DNA of 64,000 bases from Pandoraea pulmonicola. Lineage in GTDB: Bacteria; Pseudomonadota; Gammaproteobacteria; Burkholderiales; Burkholderiaceae. The notes beneath the pieces are model-generated. The model did not search any database. It was given only the letters and a program-made list of their open reading frames with translations, and was not told the origin of the DNA. Of this stretch, positions 1 through 8,175 are shown one piece after another (position 1 is the stretch's first letter; every line of letters starts with the position of its first letter). The position numbers were made by a program, and so were the translations under genes. The stretch covers positions 868,001 through 932,000 of the forward strand of contig NZ_CP010310.2 of the NCBI RefSeq assembly GCF_000815105.2, given 5' to 3'.

Positions 1-2
1 AG

Positions 3-368
3 CCGTCCGATTGCCTGTCCTATCCGCTGTTGCAGGACGCGGATCGTGCCGACTGGAAGTTGTGGCTCGTCGCGCACGGCGTGGCGAACGATCCGCGCGC
101 CGAACGCGGCACCGCATTCGAGGACGACTATCTGCTCATTCGCGCAGTGGAGGCAGGGCAGGGCCTGGGGCTTGTGCCGCAGGAATACGCTCAGTCGGAA
201 ATTGCGGCCGGCCGTCTCGCCTTGGCCCTGAACAAGTCATGGCCGGCACGCTTTGCGTATTACCTCGTCATGCTCCCGGATACCGGCAAGCGTCCGGAGG
301 TGGCGGCGTTTGTCGAGTGGATTACGGCGGAGGCGTTGCTGCCGGTGGGTTCCTCTGACTTGATGTGA
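3..368 (+). CDS. LysR-type regulator, C-terminal part (partial)
   Basis: The frame is open from the window edge to a TGA at 366-368, so only the last ~121 residues are present. The stretch EDDYLLIRAVEAGQGLGLVP followed by a small-residue turn and AYYLVMLPD is the usual end of a LysR substrate-binding domain of the GcvA/AmpR type: the effector-pocket loop, then the last beta strand and the VEWI helix. The DNA-binding half lies upstream of the window, so the target genes cannot be named. Nothing suggests a broken gene; the 5' end is missing only because of the window. Confidence 0.85.
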   Translation, partial: PSDCLSYPLLQDADRADWKLWLVAHGVANDPRAERGTAFEDDYLLIRAVEAGQGLGLVPQEYAQSEIAAGRLALALNKSWPARFAYYLVMLPDTGKRPEVAAFVEWITAEALLPVGSSDLM

Positions 369-424
369 ACGCTGCGCCGCCACTACCCATCGTGAGGGGC
401 GCTCGTTGGCGGGCTGGGCGAGGG

Positions 425-637
425 CTAACCGCGGCGCGGCGCTTCCATGGGGGGCGTGCCGTCATGAAAGAGCGTTTTCAACTGTGAGCGCAACTCCTGG
501 GAATCGGCGTGTTTGTGAACGCTGATCGCATGCTGCACGGCAGCTTCCAGTAGCTCGCTTTCGGAATCTGCGCATAGCGCGACGGAGCAGTTCATCTCGC
601 TCGGGAATTCCCGGCAGTCGATGTATTTGCGAACCAT
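425..637 (-). CDS. DUF1059 small protein
   Basis: A 70-residue soluble protein. MVRKYIDCREFPSEMNCS, two conserved Cys and the following SESELLEAAVQHAISVHKH match the DUF1059 family of small stand-alone proteins, whose function is unknown. I start at the ATG at 637 and not at an upstream one, because GAGGAGAA sits 5-10 bases before it and the family begins with this M-x-R-K-Y. The gene stands alone, convergent with the LysR gene to its left. The ~220 bp to its right, before the exporter gene end, hold no gene. Confidence 0.8.
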   Translation of the reverse strand: MVRKYIDCREFPSEMNCSVALCADSESELLEAAVQHAISVHKHADSQELRSQLKTLFHDGTPPMEAPRRG

Positions 638-855
638 GATGTTCTCCTCGCGAGAAAAGAACAGGCGTGAATGGATAACCGCGTGGAGGCCACGCGGGCG
701 GGTGAGCATATTGCGCCTCCTTCTCGCGGATGAAGTCGTTCAGAAAGTATAGGTCGCGGGGGGGCCATTGATTCCTGTTCGTCGCGAATAAATCCGCGTT
801 GCTATGGGAGAGCCGGCGACCGGGATTCAGGCCTGTTTCGCTGGCGCGCGGCGAC

Positions 856-1791
856 CTATTCGGCCGTATCGACCGCTGCGGCGTTTCCTGGCCGGACGCG
901 CTTCGTTCGTGTTGCGATCCAGCACAGGATCGAACCGCCGCACACCATTGCCGCGCCTTGCCAGAATTCGAACGAGAGTGGGGCGTGCAGCAGCACGGCG
1001 GACAGCGCCGCGGAAAATACGGGAATGAAGTACGAGGCGCCGGCGAGGACGGTCACGTTGCCGCCGAGGATGCCGACGTTCCACGCCGCATAGCCGAAAC
1101 CCATCGCGCCGGCCGCCAGCAGCAGAAAGACGATGCCGGAGGTGCTCATGTGCATCTCGCTACCGTCACCAGTCAGCCAATACTTGACCCACAGCACGAT
1201 GGCCACCAGCATGAAGAAAAACGTCACGCCGTTCTTGCCCTGAGCATGGCGCGTCGTCACGGTGCAATACGCCGCCCATATCACCGCACCTGAAAAGGCC
1301 AGACTGTAGCTCAGCGGGTTGTCGAGCACGTTGGCCGCCATCCCGGCGAGATCGAGCCCGCGCTCGCCGCCCAGCACCCAGCAGATACCGAGCATTGACA
1401 GGAAGAAGCCGGGCACCACCCAAAGATTGGCGCGCTGCTTGTTGAAGACGATGGCCGCGATCAAGGTAAAAGTCGGCCAGAGGTAATTCACCATGCTGAC
1501 TTCGATCGCCTGTCGGGCGGTGTTCGCGTACCCGATCGAGAGCGACAGGCAAAGCTCGTACGCCACGAACAGCGTACTGCCGAGGTAAAGATATCGTTTC
1601 GGAAAAGTACCAAGACGAGGAAAGCCGACGGAGAACAGCAGGAATATCGACGCCACCGTGTACATCAGCGCCGCGCCGCCGGTCGCGCCGAAACTCTCGC
1701 TCACTCCGCGAATCAGTCCGACGATCGAACTCCATAGCGCCACGGCCACCAGTCCGATGAGCGTTGCGCGGTTCCTGTGCTTGCTGTCCAT
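856..1791 (-). CDS. yddG: YddG-type aromatic amino-acid exporter (EamA/DMT superfamily)
   Basis: A 311-residue inner-membrane protein with about ten hydrophobic helices and two EamA repeats. Near-signature YddG segments are visible: TLIGLVAVALWSSIVGLIRG at the N-terminus, QAIEVSMVNYLWPT, VPGFFLSMLGICWVLGG, AAWNVGILGGNVTVLAGASY and the C-terminal FWQGAAMVCGGSILCW. YddG exports aromatic amino acids and some of their analogues in enteric bacteria; that activity is inferred here. The ATG at 1791 is preceded by AGGCAGTG. Divergent from it lies a deleted LysR gene, which may once have regulated it or the SDR beyond. Confidence 0.9.
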   Translation of the reverse strand: MDSKHRNRATLIGLVAVALWSSIVGLIRGVSESFGATGGAALMYTVASIFLLFSVGFPRLGTFPKRYLYLGSTLFVAYELCLSLSIGYANTARQAIEVSMVNYLWPTFTLIAAIVFNKQRANLWVVPGFFLSMLGICWVLGGERGLDLAGMAANVLDNPLSYSLAFSGAVIWAAYCTVTTRHAQGKNGVTFFFMLVAIVLWVKYWLTGDGSEMHMSTSGIVFLLLAAGAMGFGYAAWNVGILGGNVTVLAGASYFIPVFSAALSAVLLHAPLSFEFWQGAAMVCGGSILCWIATRTKRVRPGNAAAVDTAE

Positions 1792-1864
1792 ACTTCACTG
1801 CCTGTTTCGGGTTCGGGAATGGCCTTCGAGATTCAAGGCTACCGTAAGCGTGTAATGCCTGGGA

Positions 1865-2343
1865 TCACTGGTCGTGCGTCACTGGCGGGTAGGTCGCCTG
1901 ACAGACGGCAAGCACCTCCGCACGGAGCCAGGCATGCGCAGGATATTTATCCAGTCGGGGATGCCAGATGGCCGACACGTGAAGCGCCGGCACGGGCAAT
2001 GGCAATTCGAAGGTTTGCAATTCATTGGTTTTTGCGTAGTCAGGCGTGAACGAATTGCCCAGGCAAGAATGCGGAATCACCGCAAGCAGATCCGTATGCC
2101 GGACGATTTGCATGGCATTGGTGTAGGCCGGCACGACGACCGGCATTCGGCGCTTCAAAGGGTGAGCACCAGCTCGCGACCGGCCTGTAGCAACAACGGG
2201 TCGCCGGTTGTGTTGCGCAGACGTGTGAGGGTACGGCTCATCGTGGACACGCTCAGGCCCAGGCGTTGTGCCGCACGCGTCACGCTACGCTCGGCGAGCA
2301 GCACGTCCAGCGCGAGGAGCAAATTCAGGTCGATGTTTTGCAT
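1865..2343 (-). pseudogene. LysR-family regulator with internal deletion
   Basis: Two pieces of one regulator lie end to end. The ATG at 2343 starts an intact winged-helix domain ([33 protein letters not shown]) that runs to GRELVLTL and then hits a TGA at 2155-2157. One base out of frame, the C-terminal part of a LysR effector domain follows (MPVVVPAYTNAMQIVRHTDL, then IPHSCLGN) and ends at 1865. About 150 residues of linker and effector domain are missing, so a deletion with frameshift removed the middle. A free 62-residue HTH could still be made, but a working regulator is unlikely. It is divergent from the truncated SDR gene at 2476. Confidence 0.85.
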
Positions 2344-2475
2344 CGCTCAATTGTAGGTGCAAGTCGCGCCAAGTACGGCGTTTGATGCAATCGACGATTG
2401 ATGGTGGCGCGTCTGGTGCAAATGAAGGTCGGTATCTAGTATTCGTGGGGTAACGACGCTTTCGAGGAGAACACC

Positions 2476-2943
2476 ATGACATCGGCCGCGGGCCGCACGT
2501 CCACCATTTTGCTGATCGGCGCTTCGCGGGGGCTTGGTCACGCCATGGCAGACGATTTTCTGAGGAGAGGGTGGAATGTCGTCGGCACGGTGCGCAGCCA
2601 TGCGCCGACGACACCGCTGCATGCGCTGGCCGATGCACACCCGGGGCGCGTCGAGATCGAAATGCTCGACATCACGCGTCCCGAACAACTGGAGGCGTTG
2701 GCCGGCCGACTGCCGGGGCGCGTTTTCGACATCCTGTTCGTGAACGCGGGAACGACCAATCCCGACCCGACGCAGACGATCGGCAAAGGCTACGTGGTTT
2801 CACGTAGTCATTTCTTCATGGATTTATCGCATTCCGCAATGAATTCGGTCGCATTGAGGTGCGTTCGGATCGACAAATGTCGAAATGCCGATTTTCGCTG
2901 CCGTCGCCCCCTGTCAAAAACAATAGCACTGCAAATAATTTGA
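2476..2943 (+). pseudogene. Short-chain dehydrogenase/reductase, truncated
   Basis: The first ~103 residues are the N-terminal half of an SDR Rossmann fold: the cofactor loop GASRGLGHAMADDF, the acidic strand EMLDITRP and the NAG motif (LFVNAGTTNPDPTQTIG). The catalytic Ser/YxxxK region that should follow is absent. From ~2790 the frame continues into unrelated, composition-shifted sequence and stops at 2943. SDRs are normally ~240 residues, so this is a broken gene. AGGAGA lies before the ATG. The break coincides with a perfect short inverted repeat at 2790-2807. Confidence 0.85.
2790..2807. repeat. Perfect 7-bp inverted repeat at the SDR break point
   Basis: CTACGTG, a 4-base GTTT loop, then CACGTAG. 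It sits exactly where similarity to the SDR family ends. It may mark a deletion junction or be a chance hairpin; no T-run follows, so it is not a typical terminator. Confidence 0.5.
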
Positions 2944-3177
2944 AAAAAACTGCGTCGCTACCCTAAAGAAAGTCGAATGCCGTTCCGTAATGCTCTGTCT
3001 GGGCTGGTTCTCATCAGCTAGGAATTCGGAGGGCGCGGGATTTTGCGCGAAGCTGGCACACCACGATAGCCGGCGCGCAAGTTGTCGTGCGGGGAACGTC
3101 ACGCCACGGGCATTGCGCCGCGGCTGGGCGGCTTCCGAATAGTGCGACGCAGTACTAAAAGTAAAACGAAAGATCAG
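2944..3177. other. Gene-free stretch upstream of the TpsA gene
   Basis: No convincing coding frame is seen on either strand between the SDR remnant and the TpsA start. Open frames here lack ribosome sites and family motifs. The part before ~3010 is AT-richer than the flanks and is where a promoter for the exoprotein operon would be expected, but I could not pick a clear -35/-10 pair. Confidence 0.4.
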
Positions 3178-5325
3178 ATGCCTTGGCGATCAACACACGA
3201 AGTTTCGTTGTTGGCAGGCGAGACTCGTGGGCAAACACAGCGTAGTTCGGGGATTCAGCGGTACCAACGAATTCGATGGCGGGTGAAGTTCGGCTTGGCG
3301 ACAACGCTCGCCACGGCCGCGTATTGCCATGCCGCGGGCATTGTGCCGGACGGTGGGACTGCGACGTCGGTCACCATTGGCGCCGACGGTCGCCAGAACG
3401 TGGCTATCGCTGCGCCCGTCCACGGCGTTTCGCACAACACCTATACGAGCTTCAACGTCGACCGGGCGGGCGCCACGTTGAACAACGCGGGTGTGAACGC
3501 CCGCACGATCGTCAATGAAGTGACGGGAACGGCGCCGAGCTTGATTCAAGGACAGATTGCGGTGGCTGGCCCGCGCGCAAACGTCGTTCTCGCGAACCCC
3601 AACGGCATCACTGTCAACGGCGGATCGTTCGTCAACACCGGCCACGTTGCGCTCAGCACCGGGCAGGTCTCGTTCAGCGATGTGCTCATAGCGCCTGGCC
3701 TGTATCAGCGCAATGTGGTGCTAAATACAGGCAGGGGCACCATCGAGGTCGCTGGAGGCGGCCTGGCCGGAACGCTTATCGGCCTCGAACTCATCGCCAA
3801 AACCGTCAAGGTCGGTGCACCGATCACGAACGACTTCTCGTCCCCCACCGCATACGTGCGTGTGATCGCCGGCAGCAGCAAGGTATCGCTGAACACGAGC
3901 TTTTCGCCGGACGACAACAACAACGACTGGGTGACGCTAGCCAATGCGCAACAGGCGAATCCCAATGCCATCGCCCTGGATATCGAGCCGGCCGGCAGCA
4001 TCACGTCCGGACGCATACAACTGCTGACGACGGACCTCGGCGCGGGCGTACGGCATGCGGGCACGCTGATGGCCAATGCCGGCGATTTCTCGCTGTCGTC
4101 CGCAGGCGACGTGATGCTCGCTCCGTCGAGCAAGATCAATGTCGCCAACAATTTGTCCTGGCAGGCGTCCGGCCAGACCACCGTAAGCGGCGCTTCGATC
4201 CTGACGGGCGGTTCCATCAATCTGTCGAGTCATGGCGTGCTGGTTCAGAACGTCGGCGCACTCCAGTCTACGGTGGTGTCGTCACGCAGCAGCGTCTCGA
4301 TTCGCAGCCAGGGCGACATCACGAACGTCAGCAGCCTGATTCAAGGCGTCGTCCGCGATCGCGCGTTGGCGTCCTCCACAGGGGCAATCACGCTTGACGC
4401 AACTGGCACCGTCACCAACACGTCGGATGCGAGCAACCCTGGCGGCGCTTTTGGCGTGATCTTCGGCGTGAACGACGATGTGGTCGTGCGCGCCGGGCGC
4501 GATATCGTCAATCTCAACGCGCGTGTCGAGTCCAATCAGTCTGTGACGCTTCAGGCACAGGGTGACGTCAGCAACATCATTTCTCACATCGAGGGAGCGA
4601 ACGGTGGTGTTTCCACCGCGTATGCCAATAGCGGCCGCCGCTGGCTCCTCTTTTCGACGCGAGACGAAGGCTTCTCCGTCGACTATGGCGCTATTCCTGC
4701 ACCCACGCAGCTCTCGTACATCATTGCGGACGCAGGGAACGTCACGATTTCCGGACGCAACGTCTACAACGTCGGTGGCACCGTCCTGACCAATGGTGGT
4801 GACATTCGCGTGGCCGCGGCACGCGACCTCGTCAATCAGGCCGTGATGACCGGGCAGGCATCGTATCGGCGCACATGCTTCATCTTCTGCAGGGCAACCG
4901 CTTCAAGCACTACCGCCTCCCATGGGGGCCAGATGCAGGCGGCCGGCGGCATTTCATTAAGCGCCGGACAGAGTGCCAGCAACGTCGGGGGCAATGTCAT
5001 CGCATGGGGCGGCGATCTGAGCATCGTTGCGCCGCTCGTCACTGCGCAGGGGCTGATGGGTTACACGGCGTTTAACGGCACGCGAGGCCTCAAGGCATGG
5101 TTCGGCAATCACTGGGCGGCGATCTATGCACAGAACGATGGCGGGCTCTTCTCTGCCGCTTCCGGCGAAGTGGCACTCACCGGACGAGGCGTGATAAAGG
5201 GAGGCGTGATCTCCGGGGCGAAGGGAGTGAGGGCCACGCAGGGCATCGAAACGGCGTACGTGCCGTATCGCGAGCCGGTACGTATTGGCACGCACCTGGG
5301 ACTGACCACATGGTTCGGGCTATGA
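3178..5325 (+). CDS. Short TpsA exoprotein (filamentous-haemagglutinin N-terminal domain, no toxin)
   Basis: A 715-residue secreted protein of a two-partner secretion system. The N-terminus has a long basic lead, then a hydrophobic segment (FGLATTLATAAYCHA) that looks like an extended signal peptide. The TPS/haemagglutination domain follows, with TYTSFNVDRAGATLNNAG, an IVNEVTG strand and the hallmark ANPNGITVNGG. The rest is beta-helix-type repeats (AGDFSLSSAGDVML, AGRDIVNL, DIRVAAARDLVNQA). I chose the ATG at 3178; the frame is open to a TTG at 3082. It lacks a pretoxin domain and variable C-terminus, so it is either a structural adhesin or a shortened CdiA. It overlaps tpsB by 4 bases (ATGA), implying translational coupling. 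Confidence 0.85.
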   Translation: MPWRSTHEVSLLAGETRGQTQRSSGIQRYQRIRWRVKFGLATTLATAAYCHAAGIVPDGGTATSVTIGADGRQNVAIAAPVHGVSHNTYTSFNVDRAGATLNNAGVNARTIVNEVTGTAPSLIQGQIAVAGPRANVVLANPNGITVNGGSFVNTGHVALSTGQVSFSDVLIAPGLYQRNVVLNTGRGTIEVAGGGLAGTLIGLELIAKTVKVGAPITNDFSSPTAYVRVIAGSSKVSLNTSFSPDDNNNDWVTLANAQQANPNAIALDIEPAGSITSGRIQLLTTDLGAGVRHAGTLMANAGDFSLSSAGDVMLAPSSKINVANNLSWQASGQTTVSGASILTGGSINLSSHGVLVQNVGALQSTVVSSRSSVSIRSQGDITNVSSLIQGVVRDRALASSTGAITLDATGTVTNTSDASNPGGAFGVIFGVNDDVVVRAGRDIVNLNARVESNQSVTLQAQGDVSNIISHIEGANGGVSTAYANSGRRWLLFSTRDEGFSVDYGAIPAPTQLSYIIADAGNVTISGRNVYNVGGTVLTNGGDIRVAAARDLVNQAVMTGQASYRRTCFIFCRATASSTTASHGGQMQAAGGISLSAGQSASNVGGNVIAWGGDLSIVAPLVTAQGLMGYTAFNGTRGLKAWFGNHWAAIYAQNDGGLFSAASGEVALTGRGVIKGGVISGAKGVRATQGIETAYVPYREPVRIGTHLGLTTWFGL

Positions 5326-7136
5326 GGCGTTCCCGTTTCCTCGTGACCGGCGTCATGGCCATGGCATGCGTGTGCATGACGTCGTGGACGCCACGCGATG
5401 CGCATGCACAGAGCGTTCCAGGTCTGCCGGCCGCAACCGCGTTCCCCGCGAGCGTCGTGCCGCAGCAGGATCCTGCACAGCGCTTGCTCGACGAACAACG
5501 CAATCGCGAATTGCAGCGCGAACTGGATCGGCAGCCTGCGCCAATCGAAGTCGCACCCTCCGCAGCCTCACAAGTCCCCGATCTGCCAGCCGACGCCGAC
5601 ATCGAGACTCTCTCCGACCCGGAGCCGACCTTCCGTATCGACCATATCGTCTACAAGGGCGATACCGTTCTGAGTCAATCGCAGCTCGATCGAATCTCCG
5701 CGCCGTTCCTGCACAAGTCGCTCGGTCGGCGCCGTATCGATCTGTTGTTGAGGCGACTGACGGAGGCCTTCGTTGCCAACGGTCTCATCACGACGCGCGC
5801 CTATCTCGCGACCCCGCAGAATCTCTCGTCGGGCACGCTTGCAATCACGATCGTCGCGGGACGCATCGGTGGCTTCACACTCAATGGTGGCGCGTTGCGT
5901 CCATCGGGAGACAGACCCAAGGGCGACGGCGGAGGTTTGCTGACGGATGCCGGCACCGCGTGGGCCTTCCCGGCGTCCGTGGGCGACGTGCTCAACTTAC
6001 CTGCCCTCGAGCAGGGCGTCGACCAGATCAACCGGTTGCGACGCAATCAAGCTCAGATCCAGATACTGCCCGGACAAGGGGCGGGCGAGTCCATCGTCGC
6101 TATCCAGAACCCGTTCGGCAGCCGGTTGAACTACAACCTTGGCTTCGACAACTACGGCAGCACCACAACGGGCAGATGGCGCACGCGTGCTTCGATCGAT
6201 GCGGGCAACGTGCTCGGGTTTCAGGAGTCGCTGAGCCTGTCATACACAGGAACGCGCGACAGCAATGCGCTCGTGCTCTCAGCTGCCGTTCCATATGGCT
6301 ATCACACGTTCAGCTATACGGCCGCGCTTTCGGAATACCAGCAAATCATCGGCGGGACGGCACTGCTTTACGGGCGTACGCTCAGCCAGATTTTCGGATG
6401 GAACCGTGTGCTCACACGCTCATCGACGGGGCGAGTGAGCCTGGATGCCACGCTCACACGCCTGAGTACCGAGCGTGACGTCAACGACATTCCCCTGACT
6501 CCACAGGACCTGACGATCCTGCGCGTTGGCGTTTCCGGCCTTTGGCGTTTCACGCGCGGCGGCCAGCCAGGGGCGTTCACCGCTTCGTTGGGCATTTCGC
6601 AAGGGTTGCCGTGGTTCGATGCGTCGCGGGACTTCGACGGCATTCAGAAGCAGGACGCCCACGCCCAGTTCACCAAGCTCGACGCCAGTGCCACGGTGCA
6701 GATGCTGCTCGCGCAGATCGGCCCGACGTACTGGACGTGGCGCACGACCGTCACGGGGCAGTACAGCGCCGTGGCGCTCTTCGGCAACGCGCAGATTTTC
6801 CTGGGCGGCACCGATTCGGTGCGCGGCTTCATGCAAGGCGGCATTGCCGGCGACAGCGGCTTCTATGTTCGCAACGAAGCGGTGTGGGCGAATGCGCCGG
6901 TGTGGCAAGGCTTGCGCTGGGAGCCCTACGTGTTCGTCGACGGCGGCAAGGCGCATCTGGTTGCCGAAGCCGGCTGGCCCACGCTGATCGGTGCGGGCGC
7001 CGGCGTGCGGGCGCAATGGCAGTTCCGGGGACAGACATTCTCAGGCGAATTGATGGCGGGCCGCGCGTTGGTGCAGCCGGCGTCCATGGGCCCCAAGGGC
7101 AGTGTCGTTCTCATCACGCTCAACTGGGCGGGATGA
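5322..7136 (+). CDS. TpsB outer-membrane transporter (ShlB/FhaC/HecB family)
   Basis: A 604-residue Omp85-superfamily pore that recognises the TPS domain of exoproteins and exports them across the outer membrane. Visible are a signal peptide ending near DAHA, a Q/E/R-rich helix and linker (about residues 45-70), POTRA domains (FRIDHIVYKGDTVLSQSQLD, then the helix LLLRRLTEAFVANGLI and ITIVAGRIGGF), and a beta-barrel. The barrel carries the loop-6 signature DSVRGFMQGG near residue 500. It starts within the tpsA stop codon (ATGA). It probably exports both the small TpsA and the large CdiA downstream, since no other TpsB gene is in the window. Confidence 0.92.
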   Translation: MRRSRFLVTGVMAMACVCMTSWTPRDAHAQSVPGLPAATAFPASVVPQQDPAQRLLDEQRNRELQRELDRQPAPIEVAPSAASQVPDLPADADIETLSDPEPTFRIDHIVYKGDTVLSQSQLDRISAPFLHKSLGRRRIDLLLRRLTEAFVANGLITTRAYLATPQNLSSGTLAITIVAGRIGGFTLNGGALRPSGDRPKGDGGGLLTDAGTAWAFPASVGDVLNLPALEQGVDQINRLRRNQAQIQILPGQGAGESIVAIQNPFGSRLNYNLGFDNYGSTTTGRWRTRASIDAGNVLGFQESLSLSYTGTRDSNALVLSAAVPYGYHTFSYTAALSEYQQIIGGTALLYGRTLSQIFGWNRVLTRSSTGRVSLDATLTRLSTERDVNDIPLTPQDLTILRVGVSGLWRFTRGGQPGAFTASLGISQGLPWFDASRDFDGIQKQDAHAQFTKLDASATVQMLLAQIGPTYWTWRTTVTGQYSAVALFGNAQIFLGGTDSVRGFMQGGIAGDSGFYVRNEAVWANAPVWQGLRWEPYVFVDGGKAHLVAEAGWPTLIGAGAGVRAQWQFRGQTFSGELMAGRALVQPASMGPKGSVVLITLNWAG

Positions 7137-7203
7137 ATTCTGAAAATGCGGGCGCGCGAGCGTACGCCTCGCGTTGTCCGCCAACGTTGCGGGAGAGATA
7201 TCG

Positions 7204-8112
7204 ATGAAAGTGAAGTTCAGTCATGTATGGATGGCCGCGGGCATTTGCGCGGCATTGGGCACCGCGGTGACATCGGCGACGGCGGCGAAGTCCGCGACAT
7301 CGGCCAGGACCGACGCCAAGACCGAAATGAAGGCGGATGCCAAGGCGTCGCAGAAACCTCTGCCTGCGGATGCCGTGGCCAGCGTCAACGGCGTGCCGAT
7401 CCTGAAGGCGTCGGTCGACGCCATGATCAAGGCCAGCGGCCAGCCGGACAACCCGCAACTGCGCGAGATGTTCAAGGGCCAGCTGATCGCCAACGAGGTG
7501 CTCAAGCAGGCGGCCCTCAAGCAGCACTACGAGACGCGCCCTGAAGTGCAGGCGGCTCTCGACGCCGCGAAGAACGTGATCGTGACGCGCACCTACATGA
7601 GCGAGCACCTCAAGGCTGCGCCGGTCACGGAAGCCGAGATCCGGGCGAAGTACGACGCCGTTGTGGCCTCGCTGGGAGAGAACGAGTACCGCTCGAGCGC
7701 CATCGTGGTACGTGATTCCGCCACCGCACAGACTGTGCTCGATCAACTCAAGAAGGGCGGGGAATTCGCTGCGCTGGCGCGTCAGTACAGCGTCGGACCG
7801 AACGCGGCGCAGGGCGGCCAGTTGAACTGGGTGTCGTTCAGGACGCCGATCACGGCCGGCAGCACGCAGAACTGGCCTCAGCCGATTGCAGAAGCGCTCG
7901 TGAAGTTGCCGAAGGGCGGTATATCCAGCGAGCCGGTGCAACTCGGCGATCAGTACTGGATTCTGCGCATCGACGACAAGCGCGCCACGCAGATTCCGAA
8001 GTTCGAAGAGAGCGAGCCGCTGCTGCGCAAGCAACTCGAACAGATCTCCATGGAGAAGGCGACCGCGCAGCTGATCGGCGACCTCGTGAAGAACGCTCGA
8101 ATCCAGCAGTAA
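7204..8112 (+). CDS. Periplasmic parvulin-type peptidyl-prolyl isomerase (SurA/PrsA-like)
   Basis: A 302-residue exported protein: a signal peptide (WMAAGICAALGTAVTSATA), a low-complexity K/A/D linker, a SurA-like N-terminal helical domain (VASVNGVPILKASVDAM) and a rotamase domain with FAALARQYSVGPNAAQGGQL followed by the GDQYWILRIDDKR strand. Parvulin PPIases act as chaperones for unfolded proteins crossing the periplasm. Its position between tpsB and cdiA suggests it keeps the giant exoprotein export-competent, which is inference. The ATG at 7204 has GGGAGAG about 8 bases upstream; a TTG at 7174 in frame is less likely. Confidence 0.88.
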   Translation: MKVKFSHVWMAAGICAALGTAVTSATAAKSATSARTDAKTEMKADAKASQKPLPADAVASVNGVPILKASVDAMIKASGQPDNPQLREMFKGQLIANEVLKQAALKQHYETRPEVQAALDAAKNVIVTRTYMSEHLKAAPVTEAEIRAKYDAVVASLGENEYRSSAIVVRDSATAQTVLDQLKKGGEFAALARQYSVGPNAAQGGQLNWVSFRTPITAGSTQNWPQPIAEALVKLPKGGISSEPVQLGDQYWILRIDDKRATQIPKFEESEPLLRKQLEQISMEKATAQLIGDLVKNARIQQ

Positions 8113-8123
8113 TACACAGGGGC

Positions 8124-8139
8124 GCCGTCGCATGACGGC
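8124..8139. other. Small hairpin between the PPIase and cdiA genes
   Basis: GCCGTC, a GCAT loop, then GACGGC: a perfect 6-bp stem without a following T-run. It could modulate readthrough or mRNA decay between the two genes, but it is too short to call a terminator. Confidence 0.25.
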
Positions 8140-8175
8140 TTGGTACGGACGACACAAACATACACAGGGCAGGAC

